Assembly: GCF_002865645.1 (NCBI RefSeq)
Contig: NW_020194677.1
Span: 614,412 to 678,411, forward strand
DNA length: 64,000 nt
Direction: 5' to 3'
DNA from: Hyaloscypha bicolor E
Lineage: Eukaryota; Ascomycota; Leotiomycetes; Helotiales; Hyaloscyphaceae
Position 1 is the first letter of the stretch. Each line of letters begins with the position of its first letter. Below, in pieces: positions 50,901 through 62,024 of this stretch. The position numbers and the translations under genes were made by a program. A model generated the notes under the pieces. It was given only the letters and a program-made list of their open reading frames with translations. It searched no databases and was not told the origin of the DNA.

Positions 50901-52430
50901 ATAAATAGGAAATATTATTATATTAAATATAGTTAGGTAAATTAGAAAATCTATAAAACTAGTAGCTATAGCTTATATAATAAATAGAATATTTAATAAA
51001 TTAGAAATACTAGCTCAAGTATCTAATACTAATAGAATTATTTAATTTAAAAGTAATAGTATTAATATTCGGATATTACTAGCTTATAAGTATATTATAT
51101 AATTTCTATATTTCTAATTCATATTTCGAGAATTATAAAATAATATTAAATATAAAGAAATAATTAATACCAGAACTAAAATTAATATTCTTTTCGAAAA
51201 TATCTCTAGAAGTATTAATAAAATAGTATATAATACTATAGATTATTAAATATTTACTATTACTAGAGCTAAATTTGGATTTATAAAAATAGTAAAGCTT
51301 AGAGCTAAAGTTATAAATAAAATAAGATATAAAGATATATTTTTCCTAATTAAAGAAATTCTAAAGATCTTACTTAATTAATTATTCTTAGTAAAGATAA
51401 AGATAAATATTATATATAGGAATAATAATTTATAAGATAAAAGATTTACTAATTCTAAAAATAACTAGAATACCTATATTATTATAATTATTTTACTTTT
51501 AAAGAATATCGGGAAATAAATAAATAAAATAGTTTAAGAATATTAAACTTCCAGAATTAAGAAGTTAAATAATATAAAACCGGAAACTAAAAATAAAAAG
51601 GAAAAATAAAGCCTAATATTATAATTAGTAATAGTATTAGGGGAAATAGAAAGATATTAGAATTTTCTATAAATTCTTTTATTTTGGATTTAGAAGTTCA
51701 AGAAATTAATAATATTTTTAGAGAAATTAAAATAGAAAAGGCTTTAATTAGAGTATTATTAAGAATAGTTCCGGATTTAATAGAAAAGAAAGTAAAAAGA
51801 GTATTAAGTAAAGATATTTCTAAAAAAGAAATAAGTAATATTTCCTAATAATAAAGAAATATATTCCTAAAGCTATAGAACCTAAAATTCAAGACTAGAA
51901 AGAATTCTGAAATATATAAAAGCTTAAAAAAGGCATTTTAGAATATTAAATAAAAAGGCGCTCTTTATATCTAAATAGTAAAGAGCTAAATAGAAAGGTT
52001 ATAAGCTCTAGAAATTAAATAAAAATAGTATTAGAGAAAATAACTATATCTTTTAAGAATAAAAATAATAATTATAGTTTATTTCTAGTTATAGGAATAT
52101 ATAAGATAAAAAACAAAAAGATTTAACTAGTAAATACTAATAATAGAACTAGAGAAGGCTCTAGTAAATATCCGAACTAGTTTAAAAGATCTAAGGCTAG
52201 AGAATATTTACAAAAATATATTAGGAAATATAAAGATTATTTTTTATTAAGAATAATAGCTATTTTAAAAGATTTATAATTTATTTCGAAATGTTTTAAA
52301 TAATTAAATATTAGTAACTGGCTCTAGAAAAAGAAACTAGCTATATTCCGAGAATTAATAATTAATTAAAAAGATATAATTATATTTAATTAGAAAAAAG
52401 TAGGAAAAGCTTATTTATTTTAATTAAAAC
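50901..52430 (+). pseudogene. Protease and linker of G13 copy 3
   Basis: The active site at 51166-51177 reads N-T-R-T (expected D-T-G-A) and is followed by KINIL. Further on, FFLIKEILKILLNQLFLVK near 51.34 kb resembles the retropepsin end, where an L-G-R/Q-P-F motif is expected. The acidic/lysine linker to RT covers about 51.6-52.4 kb. Confidence 0.6.
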
Positions 52431-53314
52431 TATTAAGTATAAAGTCTAATAAGAGAAGAATTTCCTATATCTCAAAGCTCTAGTACTAGTAATAGTAAAA
52501 ATATTATTAGAATACCTAAACTATAAAGTCCTTAAGAAATATAATAAACCTTACTAGAATCTATAATTCTTAGTTACTAAAAAGGTTACTAGAACTTATA
52601 AACTAATTAATACTACTATAAAAATGAATTTAGTAATTCTATAAAATACTAATTTACTTTTATTTACTAATGAGATCTCAAAGAAATTTACTAGATATAC
52701 TTATATCTTTCTAATTAATTTCTTTTCCGGATATAATTAATTTATACTAGATAGTTATAATAAAGATTTAATTATATTTATAATATTTCTAAGGCTATTA
52801 AAAATCATTATATTATCTTAGAAAGCTACTAATTCTATTATATAGTTTATATAAGTTATTATAACTATTCTAGAAAATCTGTTTCCCAAAATCACTATAT
52901 TATTTATTAATAATATTAAAGTAAAGAAATCTTATATAAACTATAATAGATAGCTTATTTTACTTAGTATTCGGTATTTCGTATTTAAATACCTTTAAAA
53001 TCTAAATATAACCTTAAATAAAGTTAAGCGAGCTAGAGCTAGTATTAAAGAAAAATTATAGTTTTATTATAATAGAATAGTTATTATTGGCTTTATTTAT
53101 AGAATACTTAAAAGAAGCCTTTTAAGCTTAGAAATTATTAAGATCTTAAAATAGGAATATTATAATAGTATAACTAAAAGCAAGGCATTTATTAGAATTA
53201 TTATTTATTATTATATTTAGATTAAAGACTTTATAATTATTACTAAACCCATTTACTATTTAATAAGGAAAGGTATAATATAGAATTAAAGTAACGAATA
53301 ATAATATCCGGAAA
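52431..53314 (+). pseudogene. Reverse transcriptase of G13 copy 3 (RNase H deleted)
   Basis: The frame reads FLVTKKVTRTYKLINTTIKM (52.57 kb), then FINFFSGYNQFILD (52.71 kb, an L-I-D-x-x-S-G-Y-x-Q pattern), then ITILFINNIKVKKSY (52.90 kb; the catalytic IDD has become INN), then YFVFKYL and RARASIK. After the connection segment (IKDFIIITKPIYYLIRKGII) the frame should enter RNase H, but at about 53300 it joins the sequence just before the palindrome. In copy 1 the same interval is ~0.7 kb longer and contains RNase H. Confidence 0.8.
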
Positions 53315-53349
53315 TTATATAGTAAAGGCTATAGTCTTTTATATATAAC
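53315..53349. repeat. 36-bp palindrome before integrase (copy 3)
   Basis: ATTATATAGTAAAGGC-TATA-GTCTTTTATATATAAC, at the same place as 6430-6464 in copy 1. The RNase H deletion of this copy ends within ~15 bp of it. Confidence 0.8.
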
Positions 53350-54960
53350 CTCTAGTAAAATAGTAAATAATAATACTAACTCTTATACTTTATTTAATAA
53401 CCTAACTATTTTATTAGATTTCTTAAATAATAGCTATTTCGAATAATACCAGAATATTATATAATATCTTATAATATTTTCTAGACTAGAAGAAATATTA
53501 AGAATCAAGTTTCGAAAGTTAAATAAAGAAGCTTTAAACTATAATATAAGAGATTAATTACTATAGAAAGTTATATCCAAAATATATTTATTTTGGCTTA
53601 TTATTAATAATTAAAAATAAAAGGAAATTATTATTAAAGAGTTATATAATAAGATTAGATATACTAGAAAAGAGAATATTCTTTATTTAATAACTAATTA
53701 CTATTACTAGAAAAGTTATTATAATTACATATGAAAATATATTAGTACTTATAAAGTCTATTAGTATAAAAGTAAAATAAAATAAAAAGAAGCTCTATAT
53801 CTAATAAAAGCTATATCTTTTCTATTATCTTAAGATTAATATAATTAAACTACTAGATTATAAGAAATATAATTTATTAGTTATTACTAGAGATAATTTC
53901 TTAGAATAAATTAAAGCTAGACCTTTAAAGAATTTAACTAGTAAAAAGATTACTAAGTTTATTTAGGAAGAAATTATTTATAGATATAATTTATTTAAAT
54001 AGCTTAAGGTAAATAGTAGATCGGAATTTAAAAGAATAGTAATTCAGGAATTTAATAAGCTAGGAATTAATAGAATTATTATCTTAGCCTATAATTTTAA
54101 GGGAAATAATATAATTAAAAGAGAATATTAATTAATTATTTAAATATTTATTACTTTTATAATAGATAGAAAGAAGCCCTAAATAAATTTATTATTATAT
54201 ATTCTATTTACTAGTCGAGTTATTATATATAAACTAACTGGATTTACTTTTTTTTATATAGTCTATAGTAGGGAAGCTATATTACCTATAGAAATATACT
54301 TTTTAATCTAGAGAATACTTAAATAAAATAAAGTCTATAATAGAGAAATACTTCTAGAAATATATATAAAGTAAATATAAATAAAAGATAAAGATATTAA
54401 AGAAGCCAGAATAAAAAAGAACTAAAAATAAATATAAAAAAAGGATAATTTAATATTACTTATTAGATTTATTTAAAGCCTATTTCCGAAAAGAATCTAG
54501 TTCTTATATATAATATTAAATTAATAAATTAAGATAAGTTAAGAAATATAAAGCTATTATATTATTAGCTTGGCCTATATAAAATAAAATATACGAATTA
54601 ACTAAAGAAATATTCTATACTAGAAAAGCTTAATAATACTATATTTTAGAGAATATATACCGGAAATTAACTTAAATAATTTATTAAAAGAAATAAATTC
54701 TAGTATTTCCCTAAAAACCAAGTTAATAATAAATATATATTTATAAATAAATATTTCAAAATAAATATAAAGTTAGAAAAAGAAATAATTATAAAATACT
54801 ATAAATAAAATAGTATTTAGAAAATTAAGAAAGCTACTAGTATTATTATATATATTCTAGAATTACTAGAATTAGAAAAAATAAAAATAAAAATTTTATA
54901 GAGAACTAGAAAAAAGCATCTAATAATAAAAGCTTTTCTTAACCTAAAAAGAAACTTATT
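53350..54960 (+). pseudogene. Integrase of G13 copy 3
   Basis: This is the most complete integrase of the three copies. The N-terminal H2C2 region (IIIKELYNKIRYTRKENIL, then YYYxKSYYNYI, then TYKVYQYKS at 53.62-53.78 kb) fits H-x3-H ... C-x2-C with RIPped His and Cys codons. The core follows: NFLE*IKARPLKNLTSKKIT, FI*EEIIYRYNLF, NSRSEFK, ILAYNFKGNNIIKREY and a YILFTSRVIIYKLTGF stretch. Its position directly after RT and the palindrome confirms the domain order. Confidence 0.75.
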
Positions 54961-56900
54961 ACCTTTAATTCTTTATATATCTTTTATTTTCTTTCTTTTA
55001 ATTATTATTTATAGCCTTTATAAAATATTATTATTAAATTACTATTTTAGAAATCGAATAAGTTTTGCTATTATTTATTTCTTATTATTATCTAGTTATT
55101 ACTATTATTATATATTTTATTAGATAATATTTTTAATAAAAGATTCTATTATTAGAGCTTTAGAAATCGAAAATAAAGTTTTTATTTTAATATAAAAATA
55201 AATAGAAGATTAAGAGATTATCTTATAAACTCTTAATTTCAAAGTACTATTTCTTCTAATATATCTTAATAATATAAATAGTAAGACTATATAAAGAAAA
55301 GAAGAAAAAAGAAGTCTTTTATATATTTCTGGAAAAGAAAAAAATATTAAACTAAAAAGCCTTTTAGGAGATTTATTTGCTTTTCTACTAGCTATTCTTA
55401 TAGCTTATATTAGTTTAAAACTTGACTATAATACTTATAAATCTCGATCTTAACTTAAATTACTATTTTAAGTTTACTTATAATATTTAAATAAACTTTC
55501 TAATTAGAAGTTATATATAAATAGAATAGCTAACTAGAAGCCTTATAAGAAAAAAGGAAAACTTTATTAAATCTAATAGTTATTTTAGAAAGTATTTAAT
55601 AATTTATAATTCTGAGAATTTCTTAAATATTAGATAAACTAGATTTGCCTATTTAAAGCCTATCTTATATTAGAAAATTTACTTTTTCTTTAATATAATT
55701 ATAATTATTTTAAAAGTATATACTAAGATTTAGTTAGTATATTATATATTTTTATTTTTATATAAAAAGAACTTCTTTTATATAAACTCATTCCCTAATT
55801 ATAATACTATTTCTTTACTAGAAATCTATTATTTCTTTAAAAAGCTAGTATAATTTATTAATTCTTACTATTAATCTATTTCTTATTATTAAATATTATT
55901 TAAATAATTAAGAAGATATTCTTAACTTTTATATTTTTAATACTAATTCGAAATACCTGATTTTTTTATATATTATATTAATTTCTATATTAATTATTCT
56001 AAATTTAATAATAATATTATAAATCTTATTTATATTATTTTATAGTTCTTTTTTTATGGCCTTAGAATTCTTTAATATTACTTTCTTTAATATAGATATT
56101 ACTTTAAAGTTCTAATTAACTAAGTAATTTTCTATTATATAAAATCAACTTTAATAAATATTAAATAATTATAATTAGCTTTCGGAAAAGATATAAATTA
56201 ATTTCGGAAAAAGTAATATCTTATTCTAAGTTATTTTTTAATTCTATTATTCTAATTTCTGTTCTATTAATATTTATTTTATATTTTTATAATATCTTTA
56301 ATATATTTATATATTTTATTTTTTATATATTTCCTATATTATTATATTTTCTTTATACTATTTTTTAAATTAATAAGAATATTTCTAAATAAATAGAAAA
56401 TCGAGATATATTTATATTATAAAATGTTTATTATTTTCTTCTATATTCTAATACTTTAGATATTATTATTATATCTATATTTCTATTATAGTATCTTTTT
56501 ATTTTCCTATTATTACTATTTAATTTAATTTACTTTAATTATTTCCTAGATTATATTTTCTTAAATATATATATTAGTATTTCTTTTTATAATAATAGCT
56601 TAATTCTATATTTTATTTTCTATAATTATTTCTAATTTATAATTATATTACCTTAAATATATCTAATTATTATATCTACTTTCCCTATTATATATATTAC
56701 TATTTTAGCTTTATTTCTTTACTAAAAAGAAAGAAAACTCGAATATATATAATACTTTTATATAATTTAAGTCTGTTTTAATTTATTTTTTATTTTAGAA
56801 AATATTTAAAAAAAATCCTTATAATTTCAAGAATCTTTAATTTTATAACTTATAACTATTATACTAATAATACCTATATAATTTCTTTAAGAATAATAAA
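54961..56900. other. Spacer between integrase and accessory ORF of G13 copy 3
   Basis: It is homologous to 2935-4865 (complement) and 39901-41786. The complement of about 55350-55700 carries the antisense frame candidate. No sense gene is seen. Confidence 0.45.
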
Positions 56901-58012
56901 ATAGCTAAAGAATAGATTTCTTAATCTAATAAAGTATAATAGCTAGTTCTTATAAGCTATAATATTACTAAAAGCCTATAAATTAATAGTACTAAAGTTT
57001 AAAGTATTAAGGGAGCTTAGATAGTTATAAAAGGCCTACTAATACCAGAAAAGATAGCTATAATTATTGAATTTAATATAAATATCCTTAATAAGCTAAG
57101 TAATATATATAATAAGCTCTTAAAATAGGAAACCTTTATTAGAGACAGAACTAGACAGGAATTAATTAAGGAGAAGCTAAAGAATTATTAAACTAATAAT
57201 AGGAAATTCGAGAATATAGTTAAAGGCATTATTAAAAATAGATAAAAGAAGCTTAATAAATTTAAGACTATAGTAAATAGTCTAGAAACCAAGAATTAGA
57301 ATAAAATTACATTATATAATAAAGCCTTTAGCTAATATATTAATAATATCTATAATAATCTTAATAAAAATATTTATAAAAATATTTATAAAAAGTTATA
57401 TTTTTTTAAAAATAAAAGCTTTAGTATATAAGGCTATTTAGTTAATTAATAAAGTTATTTTAGAGTATATTAAAAATAAAAAAGTATTAGAATACTAGTA
57501 TATTTATTAAATTAGATATTACTAAGGTATTTAAGTATATTAAAGCTATTTCGGAACCTGAAGAATTGGTTTTTAAGCTACTATTAGCTAATAATCTCAA
57601 GACTAAATAGTATATTTTTAATATTTCCGAAATTCTTATTAAAGAATATTATAATAATAAATCTTTCTCCGGCTTCTATAATAAGTCTAGAAAATAAGCT
57701 TCTATTATAATCTCAGTAATAACTTAATTAAATCTAACTAGTAAGACTAGGGCGGATCTAACTAATAAAATTAGAGCTAATTTAATAAAGCCTACTATTA
57801 GTACTATATTATATTAAATGCAGTTGTATTATAATATAATCAGATTTCAGATAAAGAGAGGTGTGGTACGGATAGCCAGAGCTAAATACAGTATATATAG
57901 TCACGTGAGTAACTAGCCTGCAATTGCTATATAATATACTACTAGTAAAACTAGTAGAGCTAGTATAACTAATTAAGAACCTAGTAAAAAAGAAAAGTAA
58001 GCTAAGCCCAGT
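56901..58012 (+). pseudogene. Accessory ORF of G13 copy 3, N-terminal part only
   Basis: The ancestral ATG is ATA here (56901, followed by AKE and a stop). The frame matches copies 1 and 2: VIIEFNINILNKLSNIYNKL near 57.06 kb and SDIT...YIKAISEPEELVFK near 57.52-57.57 kb. It is split at 57800-57943 by a MITE and cut at ~58012, so only about one third of the ORF remains. Confidence 0.7.
57800..57943. mobile_element. ~144-bp MITE with 15-bp terminal inverted repeats
   Basis: The ends AGTACTATATTATAT (57800-57814) and ATATAATATACTACT (57929-57943) are inverted repeats with one mismatch. Copies 1 and 2 of G13 lack this block at the same place of the accessory ORF, which proves insertion. The interior has normal CpA/TpG (GTGTGGTACGGATAGCCAGA), so it is not RIPped. 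A TA at each edge and a CACGTG near the right end suggest a Tc1/mariner (pogo-like) MITE. Confidence 0.75.
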
Positions 58013-58041
58013 ATATTAAAAAAGTAATTAAGAATTTTCGA

Positions 58042-58085
58042 ATATTTATAAATATTTATAATTAACTTAATTAGAATATAATTAC
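58042..58085 (+). repeat. 44-bp direct repeat, RIPped copy (partner 61395-61438)
   Basis: The segment ATATTTATAAATATTTATAA matches GTATTTATGAATATTCATGA in the partner, in the same orientation, with mostly G-to-A and C-to-T differences. The pair flanks the hAT pseudogene. Confidence 0.65.
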
Positions 58086-58324
58086 TGGAATACTTAAAAA
58101 ATTTAATTAGATTAGAATATATATTTATAAATATTTATAAATATAAATAATTACTTATTATATAACTATAATAAATCAAGGTTTACTTAATAATTATTAA
58201 ATAATTAGAGTATTTATTAAGCAACCCTATTTAAACTAAGCTAGGGCTTATAAAATACTAGCTAAATATTAATTTTCTAGAATAATAAACGAATTATCCT
58301 CCTCGAAATCTTGTTTTTTTCCCC

Positions 58325-60700
58325 TTTACTCTTCCTTTTTAATCTCTTCTAATTTATCTTTAAATAGCCCCCAGCTTTTTAAGCAAGATATTAGCTCAAA
58401 GGTACTCTTATTAAGTCTATTATATAATTTAGATATAATAAGAGCGCCTTAAGAAAAGAATCTCTTGCTAGCGGCTAAAGAAGCCGGAATTCCCAAATAT
58501 TTCCTAGCTATTAAAGCTAAAACAGGAAATCTAGTAGTATTAGACTTCTAGTAGTCTAAAAGTTTAGTCTATACTTATATTAGTACTAATATATTAAAAT
58601 ATATTAAGAAAATATTAGCTAGTTATTTAGTAGAATTTAAATAAATTTTACTTACTTTTTTATTTTCTCTCTTTTCTTCTAAATAAGTTATTAATTCGTC
58701 TCCTATATTAGAGAACAAATTAGTAATATATATATCTAAGTTATCGGAGTCAGAATCGGCTATACTAAGATCCGAGAAATCGGATCTAGCTTGAGATATA
58801 TTATAATTATATTTATATCTAAATTAAAAATTAATTATTAATTTATTAAAAACTAATAAAAGGAATTACTTATATATTATAATTAGTCTTTAATCTATTA
58901 TATATATCCGAAGATATACTAGTAGATAAGCTAATACTAGCTAATTCTTCTTATTTAATTCGAGAATTAAGAATAAGAACTAAATATAAAGCTTTACTTT
59001 TATTATCTAAAATACCTGTTTGAGAATAATATTTTCGAAGCTTAGTTATATCTTTATTAATAGTATCTGTAAATACTTTATTTTATTAAATATTAGTATA
59101 ATATTATTAATAATATAAGAAGAATTTAAAAAAAGACTTATTTTAAATTTCTTTTTAAAATTTTCGAGTTTATTATATATTTTATATACCTCAGATATAA
59201 TATAATATATAGTCGGATAATTTTCGGCTTATAACTTAGTTATAGCTTTAATAAATATTGAAATTATATTTAAAATATTATTTAAATAAGTAAATTTAAT
59301 ATTAGTTAAAATAAGACTTTTATTTTTAAAAGCCTTTAAATTAGAACTATTAATAATTACTTTAATAGCTTTATATATATATAAAAAGTTCTTTAATATA
59401 TAATAAGTTAAAGACTACTATATTTTTTAATTTATAAATAATTAGTATTAATTAATAATTAAATAAATAAATAAATAATTACTTATTAAATTAAGAGAAT
59501 CGAGTATTTTCTATATTAAAAGCTTTAATTTGAGCTTCTAATAATCGTCGGTTTTCTTAGTTATATTTAAGACCTATAATAGTCTTTCTAATCTTTCTTT
59601 AAATTTATAAATCTATAATTATTAATAAATCTCTTATAAATTATATAGGAAACTTACTTATTATTTATTCTTTTTCTTTATTTTCTTCTCTATCTTTAAG
59701 TTCTTCTATTTCTTACTTATATTAATCTATAGAATAAGAAGTATTATAATTATTTTTAATAAAAGCTTTTAAAATATCTTAAATTACTAAGTTTAATATA
59801 TAAGCTATATAAGAAATATCTCCTTAAAATTTAATGCCTTTTTTATTATAATACTTTATAAAAGCCTTTAATAAGGTATTATTTAAGCTAGTATTATCTC
59901 GAGTAATACTAAATAAAATATATTAGTAATTATTTTTTAAAAACTAAGATTTATATTACTTACCTAGTAATATTATATTTAATATTATATTATTTTAAAG
60001 CTTCTAATAAAACAGAAAGTATATAAATACCAGAATATATATTATTTAAGTCTTTTATAGCTAATAAATAAGACTTTAATATAAAATCTTTATTTATAAA
60101 ATATCTAAAATAAAATTAGTTTATTTTTTAAAAAAAATTAATTAATTAATAACTTATTAATTTATATAATAATATCAAGAAAGGCCTTTTAATTTATACT
60201 TATTTAAATATCTAAAGTAATAGAGAAAATTCCTTAAGATTTAATATTTTCTCTTAATTCTTCTTTAATATTTAAACTTTTTTTAATATAATATAAATTA
60301 AGCTTATTTATAAATATCTTTAAATATTAATATATATATATATAAGAGGGAATTTAATAAAAACTTACTAATTTAAATAAGATATTAGTTTTTTAAAACT
60401 AGATATAATAATAGTTCGAAAAGAAATATTATTATTAAATAATAAAGTTAATAATAATTCCTTAAAATAATTAATAGTAAAGCTTTCTTCTATTATTTTT
60501 AGATTACTTATTAAAAAGGCTATTTATAGTTATTTATAAGACTTGACTAGAAGCTTTACTTTTACTTATTAAATATATTAGTAATCTAGTTTTTTATTTA
60601 ATATAAAATAACTTACTATTATTCTTGTTTTTCTTTAAAAGTCTCAAAATCTATAAATTTATATAAGTTTTGAAAATAAATATAATAATTACTTATAAGA
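58325..60700 (-). pseudogene. hAT-family transposase
   Basis: This is a cut-and-paste DNA transposase on the minus strand. The C-terminal hAT dimerisation domain is unusually readable: SNTTRFPVLALIARKYLGIP (58.55-58.49 kb), then ASLAASKRFFS, LIISKLYNRLNKSTFELISC and LKSWGLFKDKLEEIKKEE, ending at TAA 58327-58325. This is the W-W-x3-x-x-x-P-x-L-A ... IPA-x-S-A-A-S-E-R-x-F-S signature. An acidic serine-rich linker (SDFSDLSIADSDSDNLDIYI) precedes it at 58.79-58.71 kb. A spliceable intron lies at 58569-58655. The catalytic RNase H-like core (59-60.5 kb) is badly RIPped and I could not place its D and E residues. The start is not identifiable, and no terminal inverted repeats were confirmed. Confidence 0.75.
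58569..58655 (-). other. Putative 87-bp intron in the hAT pseudogene
   Basis: On the minus strand it opens with GTAAGT (58655) and closes with TATAG (58569), with a TACTAAT branch-like motif about 20 bp before the acceptor. Splicing joins the acidic linker to TKLLDY-KSNTTRF in phase. Confidence 0.6.
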
Positions 60701-61255
60701 ATATATATTTATTAATTTATTTAAGTTTTATTATATATATATTAATTAAATAAAAATTATATATAGATATAATAACTTATAAATAACCTCGAACTAAGTA
60801 TCTTATAGTATATATATAAGTCTTTTTAGAATTCTCTTATATAGAATCTAAAGTCTTTCTTAAGTAGCTCTTTTTAAAAAGAGAAGCTTATTTATTAATA
60901 GGCTTTAACTTAAATTCAGAATAATTTTAAGTTAAGTTAAACTTAATTAAAGATCCTTAAGATATTTTCGAATATATTAAATATAATCGAATATATTTAT
61001 AATAGAAAATATATTAATAGAAATAGTAATTAAGTTTTTATATATAAATAAAATATAGATAAGAAATAAAAATTAAGAAAATTAATATACTTTTATAGAA
61101 AGTTCTAATATTCTAAAGGCTTCTAAGTTCTTCTTCTAATTATCTAGAATCTACTTATTTCAAAGATTCTAGTTCTTTAACTTCTAATATTTAGCTCTAG
61201 AATTACTAATATTACTAAATAATTAAGTCGAGGTAATTCTAGAAGGATTATTAAG
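60701..61255. other. RIPped non-coding DNA right of hAT
   Basis: AT-rich sequence without readable domains. It includes GATATTTTCGAATATATT at 60960 and related AT motifs. RIP-type composition ends abruptly near 61255 (AAGCTTCGGTTCGCTTACC). Confidence 0.5.
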
Positions 61256-61394
61256 CTTCGGTTCGCTTACCAAGCGTTACTATTTCTAATTGGGTGGCGA
61301 GGTGGCGCTAGGTCGGGAGCACCCGGAGCCCTACCCGATTTGGTTAGCTGCTTACGTGCATGTTACGTGTAATATTACCTGCAAAGTATTTAAA

Positions 61395-61438
61395 GTATTT
61401 ATGAATATTCATGATTACCTTGATTAGAATCTGATTAG
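61395..61438 (+). repeat. 44-bp direct repeat, unmutated copy (partner 58042-58085)
   Basis: GTATTTATGAATATTCATGA and the following ~24 bp match 58042-58085 in direct orientation. This copy retains G and C and lies in the non-RIP island, just left of the inverted repeat at 61462. Confidence 0.65.
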
Positions 61439-61461
61439 AATATGATTAGTGAGAATATTTG

Positions 61462-61508
61462 ATGAATAGATTAGATTACTGGCCGGTATTCTAATCTAAT
61501 CTATTCAT
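61462..61508. repeat. Inverted repeat: two 17-bp perfect arms, 13-bp loop
   Basis: The arms ATGAATAGATTAGATTA (61462-61478) and TAATCTAATCTATTCAT (61492-61508) flank CTGGCCGGTATTC. The right arm forms the last codons and stop of the broken gene to its right. Confidence 0.9.
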
Positions 61509-62024
61509 TTGACACACTGCTTCTGAGTCGTTCGACCTCCGCTCGTAGAAATTGCACTTCCCGTCTGTTTTCAAACTCAATATTGTTTGCTTCGTCACTC
61601 AACCTATGTCTCCTCAGCCTCCTCTTAAGCCGCCCATCAAGTATCTGTCGCAGTGGTTCGAACTGTATGGTCCCAGATATCGGTATGCCATAATCGCCGC
61701 GATTCCAAAGAGTTGCAGGTGCAGAATAATGACCGACTGGAGGCAGTGTTGTGGAGAGGGTTGTTCTGTTCGACGTACGAACGGTGTGAGTCCGGAAGAT
61801 GCGGATTCGAGTTCTGTTCCTGGTCTTGGGTTTGAGAATCGTACACGTTTCTTGGATCTCTTGGGTGTAGCTGGAGGGGTTGACAGGCTATGGCATCCAG
61901 ATTTCGAGGCATGAGAATTGATTCGTGAACGAAGGTTTGGGCCGACAATGATGCTTCTCTTCCTTCTAACTGCTACCGGCCGGTCGTCGACTATGATAGT
62001 TGGATGATTTTCGGAGTCTGCCAT
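61501..62024 (-). pseudogene. Host-type gene, 5' part only, one frameshift
   Basis: The ATG at 62024 opens MADSENHPTIIVDDRPVAV, followed by RKRSIIVGPNLRSRI, a basic TPKRSKKRVRFSN stretch and SSGLTPFVRRT. At about 61780 the coding signal jumps one frame: TLSTTLPPVGHYSAPATLWN, IQFEPLRQILDGRLKRRLRR and a coiled-coil start (EFENRREVQFLRAEVERLRS) follow. They end at TAG 61503-61501. The stop and last codons lie in the inverted-repeat arm, so the 3' part of the gene was cut off there. The basic, proline/serine-rich N-terminus and heptad-like end suggest a nuclear or cytoskeletal coiled-coil protein. I cannot name the family with certainty. Codon use and GC are normal, with no RIP. Confidence 0.65.

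Larger units (their letters stand above)
47535..58012 (+). mobile_element. G13 copy 3 (plus), 3'-truncated
   Basis: The third G13 copy has a 5' LTR at 47535-47840, then leader, gag, protease, RT, palindrome, integrase, spacer and the first ~1.1 kb of the accessory ORF. It ends near 58012 (GTAAGCTAAGCCC), where the hAT-associated repeat starts. Two internal events are visible: loss of RNase H (about 0.7 kb) and a MITE at 57800-57943. Confidence 0.85.

Noticed and set aside
61552..61914. Plus-strand 120-codon frame MHFPSVFKLNIV...
   Set aside because: It is the antisense shadow of the minus-strand pseudogene at 61501-62024, whose two frames show coherent coding character.
61637..61948. Minus-strand 103-codon frame MSAQTFVHESIL...
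   Set aside because: It overlaps the MADSENHPT gene in a different phase and has no domain or composition of its own.
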